Under the pieces are notes generated by a model. The model made no database searches. It saw nothing but the letters and a program-made list of their open reading frames with translations, and was not told the origin of the DNA. Below are positions 21,079-31,470 of a stretch of DNA of 64,000 nt, one piece after another. Location of the stretch: NCBI GenBank assembly GCA_949987705.1, contig OX465285.1:2728001-2792000 (forward strand), written 5' to 3'. Made by a program: the position numbers and the translations under genes. The stretch comes from Thereva unica. Lineage: Eukaryota; Arthropoda; Insecta; Diptera; Therevidae. How positions within the stretch are numbered: the stretch's first letter is position 1; each line of letters starts with the position of its first letter.

Positions 21079-21275
21079 AATGGAAAATGGACGGGTACTG
21101 AGAGAACTGAACGATAAACTGTGTCAACTGCGCAGTTTATCTGAGCAAAAGAGGGACCAGAAGCTCAGGTCCGAGTGAAAATAGTTTAAAACTGCACAGT
21201 TACTACAGTTTATCGCTCAGACTAGACGTCATACGTGATATACTGCGCAGTTAAACTAAAACTATGCGGGCCACT

Positions 21276-24200
21276 TAAGAGCTGCTATTGGCTATTATGC
21301 CAAAAAGGTGATGAAATTTAACGTCAAAAGAATAACCGTTTATAAGAAGAATTGAGGTGGACATTTGGCAGATACTCAGATCAGACGCACATAATTGTTC
21401 TCTACTTACGAGACAGTTTTATGAGCCATTGTCACCCATGTACATCAGTGCCGTAATGACGCATCTTTCTAGCTGGGCTAATAATGAGGTACCAAAGTTC
21501 CACATAGGTTGGGTCTTCACCTTGCGGACTGTGCACCTTCTTGCTTAGATGGTAGTACTTAGCATAATAACCTTGGTTGGATGGATGCCTCTCCGGCATT
21601 GCCGACTGCTTTTAAGGATATAAACTTTGCGAAATCGAAGCCCCGTTACAAAAATTTTTGGTTTTGATTTTTGTGCATATATGTATGTAGAAATTTTTTT
21701 TTGGCATGAACTCCTGCAATATCCAGGAGTTCAAGCGTAATGTCCTCCTTTAATACCCTCTAGACTCTTATTGATCTATTTTGTCTTTTCTTTTCCTTCG
21801 AACCAAGCGTACTACGTAGTATTGCACACTGAACAGTGCCACCGGACGGACTGGTAGTACAAATGGTGACCCCTAAGCTTGGATTTTCAATTGCATAAAA
21901 GTTCATCAATCCACCTAAATTGTATAAATGCATTCTCCATGAAAATCAATACAAACTGTTGCCATATTTACCCAAAAATTTATCTAGGCTCTAATGGTCA
22001 ATTTTCCTCCTGGCATCCGTTATACCAGACGGATCAATGATGACCGGCGTTTTAACTATTAAACATTTTCGGTTGAGCTTCCTGTACTAAAGGGAACAGC
22101 TTTACCTAGTGGAACCCTTCGACCAACCACACCAAAATAAAGTTCATAAGGGATATTTGCTTCCGCAATCTCTCCCTCAATACTCATGAATAATGGAAAT
22201 CTATTCACAGTTTTCATTGTGTTTTTAGTGCAAATTAATTCAAATTTTAGTTGCAATAAAATCAAACAGGATTAATCGATTGCCACTTCATGGTACCATG
22301 ATTTCTTGTACTAATTTTACGCCTGACCTGAATTTTCCAACAAACCACACGAATGCATTGGTGCTGATGGTTGGTTATGGTTTTGGACCCCCCGACCAAC
22401 ACTTTCAGATATTGGCAGCATATCTAGTACTCTCACCACCATACCAAAATAGCAGAATCATCCTTTTAGTAGTATCTGTAGAATCTCTGCAAAACGAGCA
22501 TCTATGTAGAAAGGAATGGTATTAAAAATCTGCACCTCTGCCTTCCTCACGTATGTATGGATTGGCACAAAAGGTTGATACTAGGAGCATGTTACCGTAC
22601 GTGCATACGTGATTGCACGTGCGATTTATTAGAGACTTTGAATTTATTGGAAACCGTCATTGCGAACTGTCGAAAGGATATTTGTTGTTGCTGGTGGTGT
22701 TTTTTTTTCGTACACATATATCCTTCTTCTATTCACTATGATCCTGTTTGGAATTCCCTCAATGGCATAGAGTGTGTCCCGGCACGTACTCGTGTATGGG
22801 TGCAAGTTTATCAGGACTGAGTCTATTCCTGATCCATTATGGTTTATTTAAAATGTTGACGATGCAGTTATTATTATTATTAGTAAATAGGATATCGCCG
22901 TAGGGACGAGGTTCCATGCGGGTTTTGTTATATTTTTTTTTCTTCTATGGCATACAATTACTTGTTTTTTCCTTTGATCCGACCACCAAACCTAGGATTC
23001 ACACAAGCCCCTCATCCAGTCACCCCCACGAAAAAAGGGGGAAACCCTTTAGGCATGGCTCTGGCAAAATAGCAGCTCCTTCAACACAAAAGCCAATTCA
23101 TGGTTGGCACGTAATGTAAACAGAGTTAGGTGAAGGCTTTTACACCTGAATGTTGCTCCCGAACACCTCTCTTCTTACTTATGTTCCAATTTGTCACGTT
23201 TAACCTGCCAGTTCCTTTCATCCGGAACTGAAGAAAAACAACGAAGAGAGCTGTGAGAATAAAATAGGAGGGGGTGGGAATTGAGCGCGAAAAAGAAAGT
23301 GTAGATCCAAGGATATAAAAAAAATATAAAAAAAATACGAAATTCCTTATATGTATATATTTTTTTTATAATAAAAAAAAATCATCTTTCCAAGGTATGA
23401 GACAGGTAAATTCAAAGGATGACACCTAGGCCTATAAGCTGTGAAAGTTTTCAGTGATATCTCATAAAAATTCCGTTCTTGTTAGGGAAAAAATATGAGA
23501 GCAGTTGAATTTCTGGAAAGTTATGTAATCTGACAGCAATATGTCACTTTAAACAATTTCCCCCGAAATAAAGAATGTGCACAAGAGTGAATTTAATTTT
23601 TTCTCATATATTTTTTTCCCCCGGAATTTTTTGACATTTGAAAATATTTATTTTTACCCATTTCGCGTGTTATCGTCTCCCATTTTCTGTTTTGTATCAT
23701 TATAAATATTTTATATGACAGATTAATTTCCATCCTTTTCTGCCAGCAATGTTTGTTTATATTATTGGAATATAATTTTAGATGGAGCCTGGTTTATATG
23801 GTGAAGGTAGCAAGGATGTTTACTTGAACTAACACACAGTGCCATCAATGTCAATGAAGAAGAAAAAAATTCTACTCAATATTCTGGGAAATGTTTCAAA
23901 AATATTTTCCGAGAATTCAAGACAGGAACAGCGATTTCAATAGCATATATCTATTTTTGGTATAAGCTAATAATGCATAACGTTCAATCTAACTTGAAAA
24001 GAAAAGGACATTTGATAGTGGGTGTTTCTTTTTATTGTTCTTATTTTGTCTGCCAAGTATTCTGAGAGATTCTGAACAACGCAATATTCTTCTTTAGATA
24101 GAAAGACAAACTTGTTTATAGATTTCCACGAGCTCAAGAATAGACTATATTTGTGCCACTGTTGCGGTGTTCCAATTCTAAGTATGGTTAGGATCAAAAG

Positions 24201-24670
24201 AAGTGGTGATATTAGTTTACATCACCACATAGTAAATAGTCTAATGAATCCAGGCTTAAAATAGCCACTTCATATCAAGGATGACGTTGAAATACTTTCC
24301 CAATGAGTCAGTAAAATTTGGTATTTTTTAAGTCGAGCTCTAACCTAAGAAATCACCACTTGTACTTACTACCTCTGAGGGATCCTTTAGCGAGCTATTA
24401 CTGAGCACTCATTTATTCTCTAGTTTCTGAAGTAACTAACCCAGAAATTGACTTAAAAGCTAACAGTGGATCGGTGATAGTTTGTGCCGATCATTCGTAC
24501 AACAGCATCAAAAACCTGGTAGCCAAGATTTTCACTTCAGGTAAGATCGAATGGGCCTTTCCAACCTTGAAGACTGAAAAGGAGTCGTTAAACTTCATTT
24601 TTTCTTGCTCCGGGACTAATCTTTTATTTTCATTTTGCATTATATTTATTTATTTATTTTTGTTCGGTAT
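21276..24670. other. Unassigned stretch
   Basis: No gene or named repeat recognised. Simple A/T runs at 23320-23390 and short frames only. The words ctggtagtacaaa and ctaagcttgg near 21850 recur near 38665, suggesting a worn dispersed repeat. Confidence 0.35.
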
Positions 24671-24716
24671 ATCCCACCGCTGCCACCAATTTTTTGTAAC
24701 GACTTCTTTCGCTTAA
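24397..24716 (+). other. Open frame of about 105 codons, unassigned
   Basis: A frame without stops reads through SEVTNPEIDLKANSGSVIV and HSYNSIKNLVAKIFTSG. An acceptor-like ttattctctag precedes it and a donor-like ggtaag follows TSG, so an exon of about 120 bp at 24421-24540 is conceivable. I recognise no family. The end of the frame runs into an LTR-element primer site, which argues that at least that part is not coding. Confidence 0.2.
24671..24688 (-). mobile_element. tRNA-Leu primer-binding site of a degraded LTR retrotransposon
   Basis: On the minus strand the sequence TGGTGGCAGCGGTGGGAT is preceded by gttacaaaaaat. It is complementary to the 3' end, including CCA, of the animal tRNA-Leu(AAG) type. 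LTRs commonly end in CA a few bases before the primer site, so gttaca may be the LTR end. The 30-base context is identical to the middle unit at 28252. No gag frame follows on the minus strand. Confidence 0.6.
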
Positions 24717-25649
24717 ATTAAATTTCATTTTTCAATTATATCTCTCCAAATCTGTTGTCAATTTGCAGGCGGAACCTGGGGTCTTACACCGAAATTAATT
24801 TTCATGATGTGCATCTACTGTATGGTGGGTCAAGACCAAACAAAATGAGGCGCACCACGGAAGCTAAAATAAAATGTCCCACTATTTTTATGGAAGCCCT
24901 ACTGAACTTCTACACCACTTTACCTAGCAGTGAATAAGGAGGATCTGGTGTCGGTGTTGTGTCTGCGATAAGAGACGTTGTGATCTATCTATTCTTAAGT
25001 AATTGAAACAGGGACAAGGGGCAGGTTGTATTGTCTGACGCTATTCCTGTTAAAATTCTTCAGCAGAAATCCCAAGCCACATCGGTAATGAAATTACCGA
25101 TGGCCTTTTCAATAGTAGAGGTAAACTCATCATTTGTTGGTCCGGAATCTTTCTGCAACCATTGGCCATCAAGAATTGTGTCGTTTTGTTATTTTGTCAT
25201 AGCTGGATAAAGAGCCAAGGTGCCGTCAAGCTAAAATGTTCATTACAACCGACAAAGCTGAAGCGGGCACTCTTTTAAATTTCAAGAGATGAGAGCTAAA
25301 ATGAATAACGTGGGAAGAGTCCTCTTGTGAAGCTTTACAGCTAAAGCACAAGTCAATTCTAGACCAAGTCTAAAGAATAGAATGTCTCAGAGTTACAGTG
25401 GCTCTATGTACAAGCCCCGCGGAGATAATAAATGTAATTCTCGTGGAGCCCTGGGGCTATGAAAACTAGGCTGCTAGGTGGAGAAGAGATATGGGCACAG
25501 TAATGCATTGTACTCTTTACCACAAGGAACGGTAGATGGCCTATCTGACTACATGACATTAAAACGGAATTTCAACCTATCTGGAATTTTCTCTCATCGT
25601 TTAACCTGTAAAAATACTAATGATATATAGTATAATTTTTTCAATGACT
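24717..25649. other. Unassigned stretch with one hairpin
   Basis: The left part may include a worn LTR belonging to the primer site at 24671-24688. CATCGGTAAT (25080-25089) and ATTACCGATG (25093-25102) form a perfect 10-bp hairpin with a 3-base loop. No gene seen. Confidence 0.4.
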
Positions 25650-26045
25650 TCTAGACGCCTTAAGATAGGTCGATCTTACCTTCCTCCCCTTGGATAGGGT
25701 GGCGTTGACCATCTTGTTCCTTCCTAATCGAGTTCCCAATGTCTGGAAGCCGTTTTCATCCTTCCGTAATTTCGTACCCTCATCTGTGGCGATATTTCAA
25801 AACTTTTAAGTTCGCTCACGCTGCCTAGCGAGCTGGTGCTTGCATCACTGTCAGTGGGGTTAGCCGCCCGTTGTATTTTACCCTGGTCCGGGTCAGTTTC
25901 AGTTTTAAGACTTTCTCCAGTCTTGCAGGAGGCGACCTTGCCATTATTGCGTCGCTTATAAAAACCGATAGCCGATGCTTCTCCTCCTAGCTCCCTCTTT
26001 GGCGAAGGGACCTCCACTTGTTACATTTTCGGCCATTGTTCTCAT
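25650..26045 (-). mobile_element. Degraded LINE ORF1, N-terminal part
   Basis: From an ATG near 26037 the minus strand reads MAENVTSGGPFAKEG. After a frame change it gives SIGFYKRRNNGK, then DSDASTSSLGSVSELKSF, then RNYGRMKTASRHWELD, and in another frame VNATLSKGRKVRSTYLKAS. A basic N-terminus, a Ser/Asp-rich linker and a helical RHWE...NATLSK segment resemble ORF1 proteins of R1/LOA-like LINEs. Two frame changes and a stop show decay. Confidence 0.4.
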
Positions 26046-28092
26046 AACTTGTACCCACGAATATTTTGGAAAGACACATCTAGCCTAGTAGAGCCACATA
26101 CCAAGAAAAGGTTCTTGTACACACCGAGCTTGCCGAGGTTCTTGTACACACCGAGTCCCTTTCACCACTGGGTGGCCGTTCAGGTTTTGGCAAGAAACCT
26201 AAACAACTTAGACATTTAATTTCCGCTGCCACCATCCGTATGAAGGCATTCGCCTATACAACTTGGCATTGGCCGAAACCAGAATCAAGGCTATCCAAGT
26301 GGCTATCTAATACCTTGATATTCACGCGGCCTATACAACACCCGTGCCTGTCGAAGCGTGACAAAAGTGGTTAACTTCCTTGGATAGGAGATATAATATC
26401 ATTCTTCCAAAACATAGTGGTCTCAACATAGGATATATTATCCATATTTATAAATGACGGACTGAACCTAAACATGCTCCAAGCTATTTGTATCTTATTT
26501 GGATTATAAAAAAATCTAGCACGATTAACAAAACTCCTGCATAAACAACGACCTACACCATCTCCTCCACTCGCTCGGAAATTAACATATAAAACAGCAA
26601 GGACTCATTAAATAATAAATTTAACACCCGCACACACACATACACACATATATATAACACATTTAAAGTTTAAAAGCGCAAAATTCAAAAAGTTTAATTT
26701 ATGTTGAATAAACTCGCTGAAAAATTAAAAGAAATCCGCATAGAAACACCTGAAGTTCCAGGTCACTGCTAAAATGGAGCATTTTTCACCTTGGAAATTA
26801 CAAACTTGACTTCATAGGTGGTTAGGTTGTATGAAGGTGGTGTTTGTTTTTCCCCCAGCTTCTAAATGGAAATATGTTTTTTTCTGAACTTAGTATACAG
26901 GTGGAGAGAGAGTGCATAAAGAAAGTCAATTATTTTCTTAAAGTGGGTAGAAATTTTGTTTTTAGTTATTAAGTGTTAAGCTTCGTAATATTTCCGGGTA
27001 GGAACAATGCAATGTAGGGTAGACTATAGTGTTCAATTCATGGAAAGAATGGTTTGAACTTTAGGGGATCACATACGGGGATTATGGTTAACTGGAGCTC
27101 ACGGATCAGATACCATCAAGACGGAAGAATGTGTGAAAGGATTGAGCAGAACGACCAGCTTGGTCATCTTAGGTACTAGTTTTAAGCAGAGATATTTGTT
27201 ATACTGGCAAAAACCCAAGAACACATAAGAATGAGAAACGGATTTTTGTTCCCTGGAAGAAATTCGACAAAAGGAAAGGCGGGATAGCCCCAGGCTTAGT
27301 AGGGAGTTAAACTTAGGTATCTTGGATACTGTCTTTCAAGCAGAGATGTATGGTGTGCCGGCATGCACTTTCGAGAACTCAAGAAAGGCCTTAAGAGCAT
27401 TAATATCCGCTCTGTTGGTAAAGATTCGTATTGGATGAAGTCTCCTTGTATTGAAATTTGCTTTTAGTCTTTTTCCTGTGTATCGCTGAATCCTAGTTTG
27501 GGTACATAATAGTTTCCAATTGTAGTTGCCGATAAGTATTGTGAACTTTTATAATAGTCTTACCATCCTTCATCGGGCAATTTTCTTTAAGCCGGGCTTT
27601 TGCATTTCCGGTTGAAAGTGGTTGTACCGTATGCAACGTTACCCATCTTTGGATTTTCTAGTGCATAGAAACATGTTTTTATTTTCCCATGTGTCAATCA
27701 AAAGCTCATTGATTTTAGTTTTTGTATTGATTGGAATGTAGAGTTTGTGAAAAATTGTAATTGAAACATTGATTGTTAAGCGATTGTTAAGTGAGCTGAA
27801 TGATAAGGAGTGCTGATGGTGTCACGCTTCAATCTTCACCAAAAAAATATCCTCGTCAGAATATTCACAACCTAACGTCTGCAGACAATTGTTATTTGCA
27901 CAAATATATCCGAGGTACAAAAATCTCCGAGAAATCTATGGTAATTATCTATCTAAACCTCCACACTTCCGATTCCATTCTGATGGTTAAAAAGTGGTGG
28001 TAAGGAGTGGAAGCCTAGGTAGTGGAAGTAAAATTAAAATGAAAAGGAAAGGTGTTTAATTTTTTCTAAGTAGAAGTGGAAATTGAAGAGAA
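26046..28092. other. Unassigned stretch with a small tandem duplication
   Basis: aggttcttgtacacaccgag occurs at 26109-26128 and again at 26136-26155 (27-bp period). A (CA)n run lies near 26630-26648. No gene recognised. Confidence 0.45.
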
Positions 28093-28415
28093 GCTGGTAG
28101 CTCTCCCAAAAAGAAGTACAAAAATTTGGTGGCAGCGGTGCGGTTTACTAAAAACCAATAGAATTTATAAATATATATGAAACAAATGCAAGAAAGGCCT
28201 GCAACTCTCCCAAAAGTCAGCACGGCCCAGTTGGACTCTGTTACAAAAAATTGGTGGCAGCGGTGGGATTTTCGAAAAACAAAACAATTATATAAAACAA
28301 ACACAAGAAACGTTGGTGGCTCTCTTAAAATGCAGCACGGTCCAGTTTTGTAGCAAAGGAAGCTGCTATGAAAAATTGGTGGCAGCGGTAGGATTTACCG
28401 AAAACCAACATAACC
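28093..28415 (+). repeat. Three-unit 125-bp array, each unit with a tRNA-Leu primer-site sequence
   Basis: TGGTGGCAGCGGT occurs with exactly 125-bp spacing (ggtggcagcggt at 28128, 28253 and 28378). The middle unit has the full 19-base TGGTGGCAGCGGTGGGATT preceded by gttacaaaaaat. The outer units carry point changes in its last bases. The segment upstream of each site (ctctcccaaaa or ctcttaaaa, then cagcacggtccag) is also repeated. The array looks like the LTR/leader junction of a tRNA-Leu-primed Ty3/Gypsy element that has been tandemly amplified. Confidence 0.7.
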
Positions 28416-30149
28416 TAGCTATATTTATGTGTTTAAAAATATGTGATTCTTACTGTATCATTTCAAATAAATAATTTTCTTTATTGTTTTTGTTTTTTCA
28501 TATATTTATTTCCTGATCTTTTGATATTCATACCCAGTTAATATTCATGAATTACATGGAACAAAATGTGAATGAATCTTGATCAATAAAAGAAGAAATA
28601 CGAGTACATCCCCACGTGACCACACAAGCATATATTTTGCATATATAAAAAAACTGTTCTGTTCCAAGGTACATAATTTATAACCAAATACAGCAATAAA
28701 ACTCACATCTAACTGGTCATTTCAACAACTTTAAGATATATTACCGGCATCCCTTTTCACCTTAACCACAAATAAGGACCCGAAATGCGCCATTAATACT
28801 GGTTACGGTATGGAAATTCCACTAAATTTATATTGACTGCAGCAGGATCAATTCCGGTTCGGTTGCCCATCTCTCCGTCCCTTTTAATATTCTTGCAAGA
28901 AATGATTATTTTAAAACTTAATGTGATTCGCTGAATTTTTCATCGCATCCAATATTTTATGACCGATAAATTTCCGGGATATAAAATTGCTTACTTAATC
29001 TTTAACTTGAACTCTCCGGGGCACCCTAGCTGTGCTCGGCCGCATGTTGATTCATTAGGTGTCATTCCGGAATACAAGAGTTACAGCCACGAAACCTACC
29101 CCTGCCCCCATACACCCCGCCATCACGAAGCGTGCAGATAATCCGTATACCAGGATTCGCCTGCGGGATTACGATGTTGACCAGGTCCACGCAATAACAT
29201 TTAGCCGAACGGGGAGGATCCCGATGTCAATGACCACGTTGTATTCTGCCCGCATTTAGAGGCTCGGCCACAAGTTGCTCCCCATGGAAAAATAAACTCG
29301 ATACTAAAACAGGAAAATATCATAGTACCCCCAAACCCCCACCAAATTCGCCCCAAAAATGACCTTTCTGCACTGTATTTTTTTCGTAACAAACCGGGGA
29401 GATGAGTTCTGGGGGTGAATCCTTATAAATTATTCCGGTCAACCTAACGCGCGAGCCGTTAACCGTTAATGTTTCAAAATCATGGATATAACAATTCCGC
29501 ATAAATTTTCAATATTGTTCGCCCGGAATTTGGGGCGGGGGATGGACGTTATGTTTTATTGCGGATGATTTAAATAACGAATTTTCATTCCGAATGGATG
29601 AGAGTGGGGTGGAGTAATGTCTCTACTGCCAGCCCTTCCCAGAAATTTTGATTGTTGCAAAATTTTTTGTGATTGGAGCTTGAAGTTTTATTACACCCCG
29701 TTTTTTCTGATGCTGAGGATTTGGTGAAAGCGGCTTTTTTTATCGGCGAGGGATTTGATCCTTGTGGAATTTCAAAAATTACAATCAGACAGTTTGCAGC
29801 CTTAAATTTGCACAATTCGATTCAGATCGCATGTAATGTGGCAGCACAGCTGGGAAATACTATTGGATTAAAATCGAAGGGCATTGAATCGGATCAATCT
29901 TTTTGGGTCCCTGATTGTACCTTTACCTAGAGCCATCTTTAGCGAGAATGCGGCTGATTGTTGTACTGCTCTCTTGTAATGATTACTATACTCATCGTGA
30001 GTAGCTATTTGAAAAAAAACAGTCCGTCAGGGCATTGCTCACGTTATGGTGCAATGTCTAGTAGTAAGCTAAGTTTGATGGACAGAATAGGTTTGGGGCT
30101 CGGAGGAGCTGAGATAAAATTGAAAGAAATGGTCGTTGGATCTTGTGTC
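28416..30149. other. Unassigned stretch
   Basis: No gene supported. A plus-strand frame of 85 codons at 29673-29930 (for example EDLVKAAFFIGEGF) has no recognised family. The right side, near 30000-30150, may be 3' sequence of the Gypsy element read on the minus strand. Confidence 0.35.
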
Positions 30150-30790
30150 TGAGCCGGTGGATGATGTTCGGGGCGCTAGATCATCGTCTTGTCTGGTGTC
30201 TCATTGTCCTTTATACCCCAGCGCCCGTGAACCCTACGTTAGGCGATCCTTCCGAGTCATCCTCGTTATCTTCGTTATCCTCGCCACCGTTGAGCTGCCT
30301 CTGTTGCTTCATATCATCAGCAGTGGTATAAATACGTGGTAAGGACCTTCAGTCATTCTCTTCCTTCGGGCATATCTACGATTTTTTTCTTTGATCATCT
30401 CGATATCTCGCTTTGCCTGCCGACTTAACTCTTGCCTATTGGCGTCGAATTTCATCTCGAGTTTTTCTGATATGATTCTACTTAATTCGAAGCCTTCGCG
30501 CCTTGTCATCTTTATGCCAAATAGGAGCTCAAATGGGTGCTCTTCCTGTAGCTCGGGATGCAGTTGAATTCAAAATTACTTGGAAGTGATGAGAATTCTA
30601 GAACCATCTCTACGAATTTTCAGAGAAATTTTTGCTAGGACTGCGATGATCGTTTGGCTTAAAACGCTCACTTGGCCGCTGCTTCGTGGGAGCCCTGTCG
30701 TTGTAAGGGTGTCCTGATTTTTTGCCCAGTTCTTACCTTGCCCAAAATTGTTGTAAAATGAGGTTGTTTTCAACTGGAAGCACTGCAGAT
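30150..30790 (-). mobile_element. Ty3/Gypsy pol remnant: integrase C-terminal region
   Basis: Minus-strand fragments appear in pol order. GQVSVLSQTIIAVLAKIS corresponds to the N/S-GQVER-x-N-x-T helix of the integrase core. Then ELQEEHPFELLFGIKMTRRE and LSRQAKRDIEMIKEKNRRYA give the HPFELLFG motif and the long basic helix after the core. Finally IYTTADDMKQQ followed by an acidic EDNEDNEDDSEGS tail marks the end of pol in this type of insect element. Frames change at least twice, so it is inactive. Integrase inserts the cDNA copy; here only its last third remains. Confidence 0.7.
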
Positions 30791-30955
30791 CGTCTGCTTA
30801 ATGCGCCCACATGTCTCATTGACAACCCTGATCGATGCTAAATAGTGCAATCGTATTCTTCTATTCTTGCGATGCGATTGACTACTTAGCTTAGCTCTTC
30901 TTCATTATTAAGTGGAAATCCTGCAACAATTTTAAACGAAAGGCCACTTACAGTT

Positions 30956-31205
30956 TGGACATATTTAACTGAGGATAAAACAAAGCTCAGTTCGCCCAAC
31001 TGAACTCGAACTGAAGTTAAACGAAAAAGCTCGTACAAAAGACAGTAACCAACTGGAACAGTGCGAGCATTTTGCATTTCTGACTTCTGGCGAAAAAGCA
31101 ACAACAATTTCAAGACCGAACTGAGCATGAACTGGACTTTAGCCGGTGAAGTCCCTTATGTGGATTGAACTAAACGTTATTGAGTTGAGATCAGTGAAGC
31201 CGAGG
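30956..31205 (+). repeat. Dispersed repeat, copy 1 of 2
   Basis: It shares acatatttaactgagga-like, cagttcgcccaac, gcattttgcatttctgactt and ctggcgaaaaagcaaca blocks, in the same order and strand, with 39333-39575. It is rich in gaactga and aactga words in both orientations. No coding capacity; class unknown, perhaps a MITE. Confidence 0.7.
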
Positions 31206-31404
31206 CATTACGTTTATGTGGTATTTCCATATTTGAGGCGATGTTGATTTTAATGAGCTTGACAGAATAAAAATTTCTACTAGACAACCTAAACTTAACT
31301 TGTAATAATCCGAATTCTCCTCAAGTTCAATGAGCCCTATATAAAAGAAAATAAAATATCTGTAGAAGGGATTTAATGAGGAATTGAAAGAAATTAAAAA
31401 AAAA

Positions 31405-31470
31405 TTGGTGTTAATTGGTGTTGGTTTGGTGTTAATTGGTGTTATTTGGTGTTGATTGGAGTTACTTTGG
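31405..31470. repeat. TTGGTGT-type minisatellite
   Basis: Imperfect repetition of attggtgtt and ttggtgtt units, about eight in 65 bp. Confidence 0.7.

Larger units (their letters stand above)
16131..21100 (-). mobile_element. CR1/Jockey-group LINE, 5' truncated, interrupted in its 3' UTR
   Basis: The minus-strand order is ORF1 (21078-20500), ORF2 (20482-17657), then 3' sequence. Only about 6 bp plus a (TTTTA)4 run separate the ORF2 stop from the Helentron-like element. The sequence beyond it (16290-16131, minus strand) ends in TAATAAATAAATAAAAAA, like a LINE 3' tail and like the 58-kb LINE end. I infer that the true 3' UTR is split by the Helentron-like insertion. The short 5' side suggests 5' truncation just above ORF1. 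Boundaries are approximate. Confidence 0.55.
15986..21275. mobile_element. Inverted-repeat element split by later insertions (nested block)
   Basis: The left end AGTGGCCCACATCC at 15986 and the right end, read as reverse complement from 21275 (AGTGGCCCGCATAG), agree. In both arms the palindromic core AACTGCGCAGT begins exactly 23 bases in. The same 12-base palindrome occurs again at 21126-21137 with a shared cgataaac word, showing that 21100-21275 belongs to this element. I infer a short non-autonomous DNA element into which the LINE (16131 to about 21100) later inserted. No target-site duplication could be assigned. Confidence 0.5.

Noticed and set aside
20675..21178. 167-codon plus-strand frame
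   Set aside because: It is antisense to LINE ORF1 and has no features of its own.
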